From Galeopsis tetrahit (lineage: Eukaryota > Streptophyta > Magnoliopsida > Lamiales > Lamiaceae), in the NCBI GenBank assembly GCA_963675135.1, contig OY776129.1, forward strand, positions 58,482,845 to 58,546,844: 64,000 bases of DNA, in the 5' to 3' direction. Every line of letters starts with the position of its first letter. Position 1 is the stretch's first letter. This document shows, in pieces, positions 43,721 through 53,519 of the stretch. The notes beneath the pieces are model-generated. The model saw only the letters and a list, made by a program, of their open reading frames with translations, was not told the origin of the DNA and searched no databases. The position numbers and the translations under genes were made by a program.

Positions 43721-44874
43721 TTATTTTTGTATTTTCGATAACTAATATTCTAATTTGTTAATCTATATATATATAAGTAACAATAACTGCATAGTCCCGC
43801 CCAATTTTTAGATATTATTTTTAAAAATTATTTTTGTATTAATTCACATTTTTTTAGAGTACTTTTGACTTTCCCTGAAAGCAAACTCTCCGAATTCCAG
43901 GGAATTCCAGGTCTATCACTGCTCCCTTCTTCCTCTTTAATGTTCACAAATACTGAGAACACCATTTTGAAAAGATAGTCTCCATAGCAGAGTCACAAAT
44001 TCCACATTCGCCTGACCGTTTGTCGTCGAGTCACGCACACGAGATTGAGTAAAAATAGAGCAGAGAGGTCAGTGATTCTGTCCATTTTTTCGATCGCCGT
44101 CAATTCATGTTATGAAAATGTACTCCCACTGCTTATATCTTATGCATTTGGTGGTGGGTTTAGGCTGTCTATTACTGCATTTACATATTATCATTTATTT
44201 TTTTTCTCAATTTCTTGAATATTTTGTTTACCCAAACTGTATTTGATCTTTAATTTTCAGGTTTTCTCATTTGAACACATATCTTGTGTTTGCTATTCAA
44301 GTGTTTGATGTTTTGCCTGTAACAACTATTTTTTTTTAATCAAGCAAAAGCCATATATTGAATAATGAAGGTTTCATATAATGGATTGCAAGATAAATAT
44401 TATAGTACAAGAACATAGTGCAGTAAATAAAATTATGAATCTAAGAAACATAGAAGGAAAGAATTGTATCCTATCAAAATCAGCTAGAGCTTCTACCATT
44501 CGTGTCTGTAAGTATGGAGTATGATATAGTTATAGGATTTTACCCCTTTTAAAGTAGTTACATTTTCATTATTGTTAACTTAGTTCTCTCTCTAAAACTT
44601 TAATAATTTCATTTACATACTAAAAATTTTCTTATTTTTGACGATAAAGTTGTTCTAAGTTAGATGTAAATTATGTACTTCACAGTAGAATTCTCTTTCC
44701 TTCAAGTTCATTTAGCATTTATGCTTTTCGGAAAAGAAAAAAAGTGTCAATCTTTCTTTGAATCGATCTCACCCCTCTTTGTCAAAACCCTTGGCCCGTC
44801 ATTTCTTTTGATTTACATGGTTCTTTATGTCTTCTCTTTAATCCTAATGTTAAATAATTTTGTTCTTGAATTAG

Positions 44875-44937
44875 CTTCAACGAATAATGAAGATTGTTGA
44901 ACTGAAACAGATTTGTACAAGACCTGATGTTGTTGAG
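44875..44937 (+). pseudogene. Splicing factor 3B subunit 2-like exon fragment
   Basis: Between an acceptor (CTTGAATTAG) and a donor (GTACAA) the exon reads MKIVELKQICTRPDVVE, which matches the conserved stretch of SF3B2/SAP145 before VWDAT. No other SF3B2 exon is seen within the Helitron. It is a captured exon. Confidence 0.6.
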
Positions 44938-46049
44938 GTACAACTCATCTTTCTTTGCTGCATATTTTGGCATTTATTTATGTTGTGACAGTTGACTTGA
45001 GCTATTTTGTATACTGGATAAAGTATTGATGCAGTGGAAACAATTCGGTATTATGGGTTTGTTTTCAAATTTTTTTGCTTACTATTTGAATGTTCATTTT
45101 ATGTGTGTTCCATGGCTATTTTCTCTTTATACATGTCAATTTGCATCTACCTATGAATGGAAATAATACCTACTTTACAGCCTTTGAAGTGAAGTAATCA
45201 AATGAAAATTCTTGGGTTGCACCATATCGTCCTTCACAGTTTTGGCTTTGGATTTAAAATAACAAAATTTATATTGCATTGTTGCATAGTTATTCAAGGC
45301 TGCCTGAGGTGTAAGGGGCTCAAAGGTCAGCCTCTGCAGGCAAGATGCGAATGATGGTGCAACCTCAGGTGTACAAATAGGTGTTCTGAACACCATCGTT
45401 TTCCCACTCCCAAAACACGTTTTTTTAAGTCCTTTTTTGGTTTATATATATATATATATATTTATTTAGTTTATATTTTATCTTTTCAATCAATTATTTG
45501 GTTTATAAGTAATACACTTTTACCATTGAACTGATAAAAAGTAGGCATCAAATGATATATAGATTGTTATCATTATATGATATACACATTTTATAGTTTT
45601 TTTCTTTTGTGCTCAAGAGTAAGGTATGCAAGAGCCCAACAAGCCATTTACTTGCGCCTCTAACATCTATGATGTGCTGTTAAGTTGTTCTCCCTAAATT
45701 CTGATGGTTGTGAGCACAAATAATATAAAGCCTCTTAAATTATGTTCCCACTATAAGTGATTGTCTAAATTATTTAGGTGTCTAAATTTGTTATGTAGTA
45801 TTAGATAAGAATTGGAGCATACTTTGATAAATGTGAATGTACTATATTTAATGTTTAATTAGTATTTTGAAAAAATTAGAATGATCCATTAGTGACAGTT
45901 GAAGTGAACCATACAGTTTCCCCTGTTGGGGCACTTTTCCCATCTGAAGTCAATTTTTCTTGCACATGAACTTTTATTTAATATTTTTCATTTTTGTTGT
46001 TCTTTATATTAGTCATGTCTCATATGTAAATTTTCAAACTTCCATGGCA

Positions 46050-46560
46050 GGTGAATTGGTTCGTGCCTACTTGACTGGAAAAAATTGTCAAACTTCTTGA
46101 GAATAATACTTACTTTGTTGTCAACATATTTAATGTTACTTTGCGGCCACAACTTAATATAACTGGCGCAATTGAGGTAAAAAAATTATTTTTCTCCACA
46201 CAACTTCATTGCTTTTCTATTGTTTGTTTCTTACAAATGGATAAGCTCCACATTTTCACCACTATCACACATTTCCTTTCCAGTTCCTAAAAGAAAAAAA
46301 ATTGTTATAAATGTGTAGGTTCATGAAGGAAATGGTCTGGAAGTTGTCGGAGATGACCATGTTTACATTGTTATAAATTATGAGCGAATTGATATGAAAT
46401 TTACATAATGATATTCTTTTTCAACAGGTTGAAGCCTCTGAAGAATTGTTGAAGTCGATTGAGGTTGGGCCATCATCTTATTTGAAAGTGGGTCAACAGT
46501 GTCTAATAATTAGGAATTTGTTTGGTTTTGATCACACGCTTACTGTTTGAGTCATTAGTG
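46050..46560 (+). pseudogene. Unassigned captured exon pieces inside the Helitron
   Basis: Three exon-like stretches with acceptor and/or donor sites: about 46050-46176 (KLLENNTYFVVNIFNVTLRP in one frame, with a stop in the first part), 46320-46407 (VHEGNGLEVVGDDHVYIVIN) and 46429-46550 (VEASEELLKSIEVGPSSYLK, ending in a stop). They look like protein-coding remnants by composition and splice sites, but I do not recognise the family. Confidence 0.4.
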
Positions 46561-47339
46561 GTCTAAACAGACATAAACAATCAAACATGAGTTGATATTG
46601 ATGGAGGCATTCAAACTGATGCTTCCATTTTTTCGAGAACAGGTTTGAGTTTCAACTACATATATCTATCTTGATATTGAGCCTTAACATATTACTGGTG
46701 TTTCCCTTAGGCAGCAATCACTCTTTGTGGTGTACAGTGGAGGACCTTTATTGGATTCCAAAGGGAACATGTATATTTTGGTGTGAAAGGAGCTAGCACA
46801 TCATAATCCTATCTCAGCCATATGTAATGTTTTGGATCTTTTGTTATGAATGAATGTAGGTGCAACTTTATCAACCAAGTCGACTTCATTATATTAGTGT
46901 ATAACAATTTCATTCAAATATAAATTGTATTGACATTATCGAAATATGTCATTTTTTAATATTCTGTAGTATTTTTTTTATTTTATCTTTTGAAAAGTTT
47001 AACATATTATTTGATAGTATATTGAATTTTCGATTTTAATTACAGTGATTAAATTACATTCATTGAATTAAATGGTTTTCTTTACCCAATGCTATTTTTA
47101 ATAATATTAATATAATAATTTATATTGTATTAATCATAAATGAAATGGGATATATATTTCAAGAAATGCATTCATGAATTCATGTCGATGAAAGGTTAAA
47201 CTTTATAATTAAGTGTATAATGATCTTTTAAATTGTTTTTTAAAAAATATAATAAAAAAATTTACACCTTAGAAAGTAAATACTATCCGTGCAACGCACG
47301 GGTGAATTACTAGTTATTAGTTAAGATTAGATATGTCCA

Positions 47340-47495
47340 GCGGTTGAAAACCGCCGGTTTCGGTTAGAAACCGGCGGTTACGGTTTTCGGTTTTCGGCAA
47401 CCGTAACCGAACCGCGAACCGTCGGTTACGGTTACGGTTTTCAAACCGACAGTTCGGTTTGAAAACCGGCGGTTTCCCGGTTCGGCGGTTTATTT
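47340..47495. promoter_or_regulatory. Left subterminal ACCGGCGGTT motif array of the hAT element
   Basis: Many short copies of AACCGCCGGTT, CGGTTACGGTTTTCGG and their inversions within about 150 bp of the left end. Clustered subterminal motifs are where hAT transposases (such as Ac) bind. Binding by the BED finger is inferred. Confidence 0.55.
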
Positions 47496-48181
47496 TTTTA
47501 TTTATTTTTTTTGCTCGTTTTCGCCTCGTTTTTTACTTTTTTCGATCATTTTCGACTCTTTTTTCGATCGTTTTAAGTTAAAATTATTTTTACAACTTAA
47601 ATTATACTCGTTTTAACTTTTAACTTAACCTTTGTTACCTTTGTTAATTTTTTTTATAAATTATATATTGTAAATTGTGATTTTAACTTTAAGTCTTTAA
47701 GACTTTAAGTCTTTAACTAACTAATTATTAATATTATTAAGTTATAAACTATAAAGTATTAAATAATAAATATTAAGAGAATAAATTTAAATTATATAAT
47801 GTGATTTATGTGAGTGATAAAAACTTCAAAAAATAAATAAATTATAATTTACAACTTACGTCTTACAATTACATTTACATTAGAATAAAACTTCAAAGAA
47901 TAAAAACTTCAAAGAATAAAACTTATATAAACTCAAAAACTTTAGAATTACATTTACAAATTACAACTTATAAATACAAAAATAAATTACAAAAAAATTG
48001 GGGAGGGGAGGGGTTAAAAGAAATTGGACTTGAGCTTAATTTTAAATATTAAACTTAGAAATTCTAAGTTCAAAAATTTTAAATTAAGTTGCCTACGTAT
48101 CCAAATTCAACGGAAATTGGAATCAAAGTCCACGTAGTTCTCTTACCTCAACTCGATTCTTCATTCTTCACTTCATTGAGT

Positions 48182-50425
48182 TCATTCTTCACTTCCGCCC
48201 GTAGAGGTCCATTCCTCGTCTTCTTCATTTTCATCTTCTAACGATTGAGCTCTTTTTTCGGCTCTTATCCAATCATCAAGTAAGCATTGGTTCTCTACGT
48301 TTTCAACGGTCATGTTGGACCTCGTTGCATCCAAAGTATAACCTCCTACACTAAAAGCTTGCTCAACGGCAACGGTTGAGGCGGGAGCCGCAAAAATTTC
48401 TCTTGCAAGCATTGACATTGCCGGAAATACTTGAGTCACCGTCGACCAACATTTTAATATGTCAAAGTCTCCTTCCATATTTTCCATTGATGTATTCCTT
48501 TCATAGCTTTCATATTCTTGAGTATATGTAAATTTTGATCTTTTACAATTACATTGAAAAAGAAAGCTATCAACATCATCCATATTTTCATCCAAATCAT
48601 TTTGTTCGTCAAAACTAGCACTAGAACTAGAAGAGGATAAACCATGTGTATCCATATACTCCTTAATTAATGATAATATAAGTTGTTGAACTTCGAATAT
48701 GAAATGATCGATGTTCGGTTGTTCATTAGGATATTCGGAAATAGGATATAATTTTTTATAATACAAAGTTAACATATCTTTAAGACCCTCTAACTTATAT
48801 CTAGGATCAAAAACTTTAGCAACTAAGAATATAGGGGGGATTATAGCAAAATATTTTTTCCATTTTTCCAACATAGGAGCAATAGCTTCATGTAATTGTG
48901 AATCGTTTTTGTAACGTGCTAAAACGTTGACAATTTTTAGACAATTTTCAAGTGCCATATGAGAAGTAGGTTCGTAAACTTTAGACATAGCAAAAGTAGC
49001 ATTATTAAAAGTTTCCAAAACCTTAATAATTTTTATGCAATGATTCCAATTTTCAGGAAGTAAACCAAATCCACATTTTTCTTCTTCAAAAAAATCACAT
49101 AAAGTATCTTTATAATCAACCGAATCTTTTAACAATTTATAAGTGGAATTCCACCGTGTTGACACATCAAGAGAAAATTTTTTCGGATGCACATTCCTAC
49201 TTCTACAAAATTTTTTCCATTTTTTCATCATACTACTACGCCTCGTCAAATAAGTAATAGCATCTTTAATAGGAGCAATATGCATTCTCAAAGCATTTAA
49301 ACCATCTTGAACACATAAATTTAAAATATGACACATGCATCTAATATGAAAAAATTTTCCACCAACATACGGTTGACATGCATTACGAAGTTGTTCGATA
49401 CTAGCATTATTAGCACTAGCATTATCAAAACCAATTGAAAAAATTTTGTTTATTAAACCATAAGATTTTAAAATTTCAACAATTTTCTTTTTAATAGCAT
49501 CGGCCGAGTGCACACAATCAAAATCCCTATAAGCAATTAATCTTTTGTTTAATGTCCAAGAATCATCAATCCAATGACAAGTAACTCCCATATATGAATG
49601 TTTTTGAAAATTATCACTCCAAATATCGGAACAAATAGAAACTTTACTTTTAAGTGAACGAAAAATATTGATCAAGGCAAGTTTATATTCACCAACAATA
49701 TTAGCAATATCACGAGTAACGGTAGAACGAGAAATTTTTTTCATGCTTGGTTGTAGTGAAAGTTGTACCAAATCATTAAAAGCAAAATTTTCAACAAAAC
49801 TATAAGGAAGATGTTGAACACTTATCATTTTAGCTAACATTTTTCTAAAATATGTTTGATCATATTTAAAAAGAGAAGTTGGATTACTTACCTCACCTTG
49901 AACTCCGCCTCCGGAGGACCCGGTAAATCCTCGTAGTTGCGTTTGGCTCGTTGTAATTCCCATTCTATCCGGATGGTGGTTTTCCATGTGGAGCTTGAAG
50001 GTACCATATCCTCCTCCTTTTTTAAATTTATACTCCTTTGGACAATAATTACAATGAATTATAAATTTATCGACCTCACCGGTTGGAACTTTTTGAAAGT
50101 GACGTGCAAAAATTTCGGATTTAAAAGATCGAGCTTGTGAAGGCGGTGGTGGAATTTCGGTTGAAGGCGCCGAAGGTGGTGGTTGTGGAATTTCGGTTGC
50201 ACTTTCTTGAGTTGGACCACCTTCAACTTCAATCTCTTCATCATCATCATCATCCGTGGCAATTTCGTTCATTTGGTCGATGATATCGTTACCAAGAATT
50301 CTACGCATATTTTGATCTTCTTCATCGACGTCATTGAACAATGGAACACGTGTTCGTCGAGGTTGTTGTGAAGAAGATACGATAGCCTTTCCCTTTGAAG
50401 ACTTTGATGATCTTGAAGAAGACAT
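48182..50425 (-). CDS. hAT transposase with BED zinc finger, intact
   Basis: One uninterrupted 747-codon frame. An acidic, Ser/Pro-rich N-terminus (1-100) is followed by a BED finger at about 110-155 with Cys125, Cys128, His146 and His151 (HCNYCPKEYKF, then KLHMENHH). Next comes the RNase H-like core with ICSDIWSD (Asp267) and GFDNASANN (Asp334), HIRCMCHILNL, and DVSTRWNSTY. At the end is the hAT dimerisation region (about 640-715) with FPAMSMLAREIFAAPASTVA and VEQAFSVGG. Glu688 in VEQAFS is the likely third catalytic residue by comparison with Hermes. This is the Ac/RICESLEEPER-like type. It catalyses cut-and-paste movement with 8-bp target duplication, fitting the flanks seen. No intron is needed. 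The start is the first ATG after a TATA-containing leader. Every key block is present, so the protein may be active. Confidence 0.92.
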   Translation of the reverse strand: MSSSRSSKSSKGKAIVSSSQQPRRTRVPLFNDVDEEDQNMRRILGNDIIDQMNEIATDDDDDEEIEVEGGPTQESATEIPQPPPSAPSTEIPPPPSQARSFKSEIFARHFQKVPTGEVDKFIIHCNYCPKEYKFKKGGGYGTFKLHMENHHPDRMGITTSQTQLRGFTGSSGGGVQGEVSNPTSLFKYDQTYFRKMLAKMISVQHLPYSFVENFAFNDLVQLSLQPSMKKISRSTVTRDIANIVGEYKLALINIFRSLKSKVSICSDIWSDNFQKHSYMGVTCHWIDDSWTLNKRLIAYRDFDCVHSADAIKKKIVEILKSYGLINKIFSIGFDNASANNASIEQLRNACQPYVGGKFFHIRCMCHILNLCVQDGLNALRMHIAPIKDAITYLTRRSSMMKKWKKFCRSRNVHPKKFSLDVSTRWNSTYKLLKDSVDYKDTLCDFFEEEKCGFGLLPENWNHCIKIIKVLETFNNATFAMSKVYEPTSHMALENCLKIVNVLARYKNDSQLHEAIAPMLEKWKKYFAIIPPIFLVAKVFDPRYKLEGLKDMLTLYYKKLYPISEYPNEQPNIDHFIFEVQQLILSLIKEYMDTHGLSSSSSSASFDEQNDLDENMDDVDSFLFQCNCKRSKFTYTQEYESYERNTSMENMEGDFDILKCWSTVTQVFPAMSMLAREIFAAPASTVAVEQAFSVGGYTLDATRSNMTVENVENQCLLDDWIRAEKRAQSLEDENEEDEEWTSTGGSEE

Positions 50426-50970
50426 ATTACTAAGAGAGTTTGAGAGAATTAGAGAGATTTGAGACTTGAGAGAATTAGAGAGATTTGAGAGAATAAGAGA
50501 GAAATAGAGAATTGAGATAAGAGAGTTGAGATTGATAGTTGAAGTGTGAAAAATGAGAAGAGAAAATGGGGTATTTATAGGTGAAAAATGTGGAATTTTC
50601 GGAATTTAAAAAAAAAAAAAAAAAAATTCCGGCCAAACCGCCGGTTACAACCAGACCGGCGGTTAACCGGCGGTTAACCAGATGGCAGATCAATCGTAGC
50701 CGTTGAGATTCAACGGTCAAATGATCTGGACCGTTGATCTCCAACGGCTACAAAATTCAAATTGGGGAAACCGGGCCGAACCGGCGGTTAACCGCCGGAT
50801 ATTACCGTTAGATTTTTTTGTTTTTTTTTTTTAATTTAAATACGCTTTTAATCTGGACCGTTGAGATTCAAACGGTCAACAGATCTGGACCGTTGAATCG
50901 CCAACGGTCAGATTTTTGAATTTAAAACCGGCGGTTAACCGGACCGGCGGTTTAACCGCCGGTTTGGCCG

Positions 50971-51006
<36 letters not shown>

Positions 51007-51124
51007 CGAAAATTGGCCCATTTTTCACCTATAAATACCCTATTTTCTTTTCTCATTTTTCACACTTCAATTCTCTATTTCTCTCTTATTCTCTCAACTC
51101 TTAAGTCTATCTCATTTTTTTCAA
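50426..51124. promoter_or_regulatory. Mirrored divergent promoter of the hAT element
   Basis: The two halves are inverted copies of each other. Moving outward from the centre (about 50770) each has GGACCGTTGA/TCAACGGTC, ACCGGCGGTTAACC arrays, a run of about 20-28 A/T, TTTTTCACCTATAAATACCC (TATA box, at about 50565-50585 minus and 51025-51045 plus) and a TCTCTCTTATTCTCTCAA leader before the ATG. Both ORFs therefore have nearly the same promoter, and it contains the same ACCGGCGGTT motif as the transposon ends. Confidence 0.8.
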
Positions 51125-51409
51125 ATGGCAAACGAAGGATCATCCCGTTCATCCGGAGTTACTAATGTACGTCAACGTGATGAAGAAGAAGTCAATCAAT
51201 CGCAACCTCGAATTCAACGAAACTTTCACCCTAGTTTGGAAAATCACTTTCGTGTGAGTGATATAAATCCAATAGACAATACACGTGAAGTTTGTTGTAA
51301 CTATTGTCAAAAAATATATAAATTTAGGCGCGGTGGAGGATACGGAACTTTCAAGTCACACATTGAAAGAGTTCATCCGGAGGTATTGGGATTTCCCCCT
51401 CGATTCTAG
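51125..51409 (+). CDS. BED-finger-only protein of the hAT element (94 aa)
   Basis: A 94-codon frame starting MANEGSSRSSGVTNVRQ. It holds one BED finger, CCNYCQKIYKFRRGGGYGTF then KSHIERVHPE, clearly related to the finger of the transposase on the other side of the promoter (HCNYCPKEYKFKKGGGYGTF), and stops right after it (GFPPRF). It has a TATA box and leader like those of the transposase. There is no catalytic domain. It may be the remnant of a second, internally deleted hAT copy joined head-to-head, or a functional DNA-binding repressor or partner. The residues binding zinc are all kept, which argues against random decay. Confidence 0.65.
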   Translation: MANEGSSRSSGVTNVRQRDEEEVNQSQPRIQRNFHPSLENHFRVSDINPIDNTREVCCNYCQKIYKFRRGGGYGTFKSHIERVHPEVLGFPPRF

Positions 51410-51699
51410 TCTCTAGACTTCTAGTTTACTAAGTTTAGTATTATTAGTATTTCACTATTTCATTTATTTGAAGTATTTAGTTTATTTTTATCTTGTCTTT
51501 TGAATTCTAACTTGTAACTTGTAAGTTGTAATTTGTAAACTTGTAAGTTGTAACTTTGTTCTTTAAGTTTACTATGTATTAAGTTTAAGACTTAAGTAGT
51601 TAAGTGAAATGTTAAGTATTTAATTTATTTAATTATATTTATCTAATTTCAGTATTTAATTTAAATATCTGTATATAAAAAAAAAAAAAAAAATGAAAA

Positions 51700-51868
51700 T
51701 CGCCGGTTAACCGGAAAACCGCCGGTTTGACATTTGAAGAACCGTAACCGAACCGGGAAAATAAGGTTACGGTGCGGTTTCAAAACCGAAACCGCCGGTT
51801 AGCCAAACCGCCGGTTTTAAACTGGCGGTTTCGGCGGTTCGGCGGTTCGGCGGTTAGAAACCGCCCGT
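51700..51868. promoter_or_regulatory. Right subterminal ACCGGCGGTT motif array of the hAT element
   Basis: GCCGGTTAACCGG, AACCGCCGGTTTTAAACTGG and CGGCGGTTCGGCGGTTCGG crowd the last about 170 bp before the right end. The arrangement mirrors the left end, with a few direct triplets (GGCGGTTC) near the terminus. Confidence 0.55.
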
Positions 51869-51881
51869 GTCTAGTTAAAAT

Positions 51882-52130
51882 AACACACTTTGAAAAAACA
51901 TTGCCCACAATGCCTTCTTAACTGCGAGCCCTAAAAAATTTACGTTAAAATCCCTTTTTCCGTAAATGAAAGGTAAACTTCCATGTCACTGATATTTTCC
52001 TTTAAAAAAAAAAACGGTCCACTAAACTTTCATCCAAAAAAATCAAACGCACATCCCTTTTATTTAAGTCACAGCTCTGAGCAGCCGCATTCTCTTCTTT
52101 CAACGGTGTACAGTGTACTATGATGAGCGG
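51882..52130. repeat. Flank with similarity to 42890-42960
   Basis: CCCACAATGCCTTCTTAACTG and CCCTAAAAAATTTACG resemble TCCACAATGTCTTTCTTAACTG and CCCTAAAAAAATTCATG at 42886-42925, the left flank of the 4.3-kb Helitron. Possibly the two loci share an older repeat, or the Helitron and hAT sit inside it. Confidence 0.4.
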
Positions 52131-52132
52131 CG

Positions 52133-53350
52133 GACCCTGAATGAAACATTGAGGGGCCAACAGAAAAACTTGAAAGTAATCAAATTTAAATTATACACTA
52201 ATAAACTCATGTATAATATACTTAATTATTATAACTTTTTAAAAATATAACATTAAATTTACAACCGGTTAAAATTTAGAACATATTTCTTTCATTTCAC
52301 GAAAATCATTTATAAGTGAATTTATGTTGAACTTTTTCGCAATTTTCTTTTTAATATACACCAATAAATAGTCAAAATATTTTAAGGGATGACTCTCATC
52401 ATTATCGCATTTGACTGAAATTCTTGAGTATTTTCGTTCTTTCTTTTGAAGAAAAAAATTATTGTATGTGACTTTTTCATCTATAAAAGAATCAAATACA
52501 AATTAATTAGTTAATTAATTTAGAAAACTACATTAATTCTAAATTTTAACTCTTAGCCAACAATTATTTACATGATTTTTGTTTATTTTTTATCTAATAC
52601 AATACATCAATTAATAATTGAATGATTAATTTTATGAGTCAATATTAAATATTTGAGGAATAATTAAAAATAATAAAATAAAATAAACAATATATAAATT
52701 AAAATTAAAATACCTTTCACTGGAATTGCGCCGCCACAACGATAGTAAGGGTGTGTTTGTAAGTAATAATGATTGATTCAAAGTGATTAAAATTGATTTT
52801 TATAGTAAAATTGAAAGTAATTAGTGTTTTAAAATTAAACACTTTTAATCAATATTTTATATGTTGTGGTGTATGCCAAATAAATCACTTTTTTATAATT
52901 TTACAAAAAACACCCTTATTACATTTAAATAAATAATGGGTAAGAATAAAATATTATTTAAATTGAGAGGACAAAATTGTAAAATTAGTTAGTGTAATGA
53001 TTAGAAGCACTTAGAAGCTGTTAGAAGCATGGGAAAGGGTGCTTCACCAAAACTGCTTTTAAGTGATTAATTTAATCACTTAGTTATGTTTGCAAACACT
53101 TCACAAGTAATTGTATTTAAAAAAATGTGTTTTTAAGCGCATTAGTGCTTGCAAACACCCACTAATTTTATAATGATATTAATAGATTTTGGTGGGCTTT
53201 TAATTTATAATTTGATAAGGCCCATGAATAGGAGGGGGCCAAATTTAAAAAAATTAAAAATTTAATAATAATTTATACATATACCTTACTTGGCAAATTA
53301 AATTTGAGGGGGGCATGGCCCTCCCGAGGCAAGGCATGCGTCCGCCCTGT
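52133..53350. mobile_element. Probable non-autonomous hAT-like element
   Basis: Left GAGCGGCGGACCCTGAATG and, reversed, right CAGGGCGGACGCATGCC resemble the GTGGCGGA ends of the element at 2580-4031. Possible flanks ACTATGAT / CTATTGAT are imperfect. AT-rich inside, with another MITE nested at about 52747-53160. No coding frame. Confidence 0.4.
52747..53160. mobile_element. MITE with GGGTGTGTTTG ends
   Basis: Left GGGTGTGTTTGTAAGTAAT and, reversed, right GTGGGTGTTTGCAAGCACTAA are inverted. The body is A/T-rich with AAGTGATTAA motifs in both orientations. Flanking TAA on the two sides would fit a PIF/Harbinger-type element, but the ends are not exact enough to decide. Confidence 0.55.
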
Positions 53351-53519
53351 CTATTGATGACTATGGTCGCAAACAAGTGACTTGTTTTTTTTTTTTTTTT
53401 TGAACGGTAAAGGTATAATATTTCCACTCGAGTATTCGGGATACTCAACCCATGAATGTACATATCTATTTTACATTTTTTGCATCTAATCGCATGCCAT
53501 CTCCTATCCAAACATCACT

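Larger units (their letters stand above)
42985..47313 (+). mobile_element. Gene-carrying Helitron (4.3 kb)
   Basis: The 3' end is a perfect six-base-pair hairpin, CCGTGC AAC GCACGG (47287-47301), followed by GTGAATTACTAG|T: textbook Helitron. The 5' end is taken at 42985, A|TCTATATATATATAATAAAA. A second, equally good 5' start, A|TCTATATATATATAAGTAAC, lies inside at 43762, so the element is nested or composite. It contains GC/CT-rich leader-like exons (43180-43720), an SF3B2-like exon and further exon-like pieces, all on the plus strand, but no Rep/helicase frame. It must have been moved by an autonomous Helitron elsewhere. Confidence 0.75.
47328..51873. mobile_element. hAT transposon, 4.5 kb, with intact transposase
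   Basis: Ends TAGATATG on the left and, reversed, TAGACACG on the right; flanks GTTAAGAT (47320-47327) and GTTAAAAT (51874-51881) match at 7 of 8 bases, the hAT target length. It carries a full-length transposase (48182-50425, minus), a BED-only ORF (51125-51409, plus), a mirrored promoter between them, and both ends rich in ACCGGCGGTT-like motifs. It lies only six bases from its target duplication to the 3' end of the Helitron at 42985-47313. The intact transposase suggests recent or possible activity. Confidence 0.85.

Noticed and set aside
43010..43741. 243-codon plus-strand ORF in the Helitron
   Set aside because: Composition is dictated by CT-rich leader repeats; no domain and it crosses two probable splice donors.
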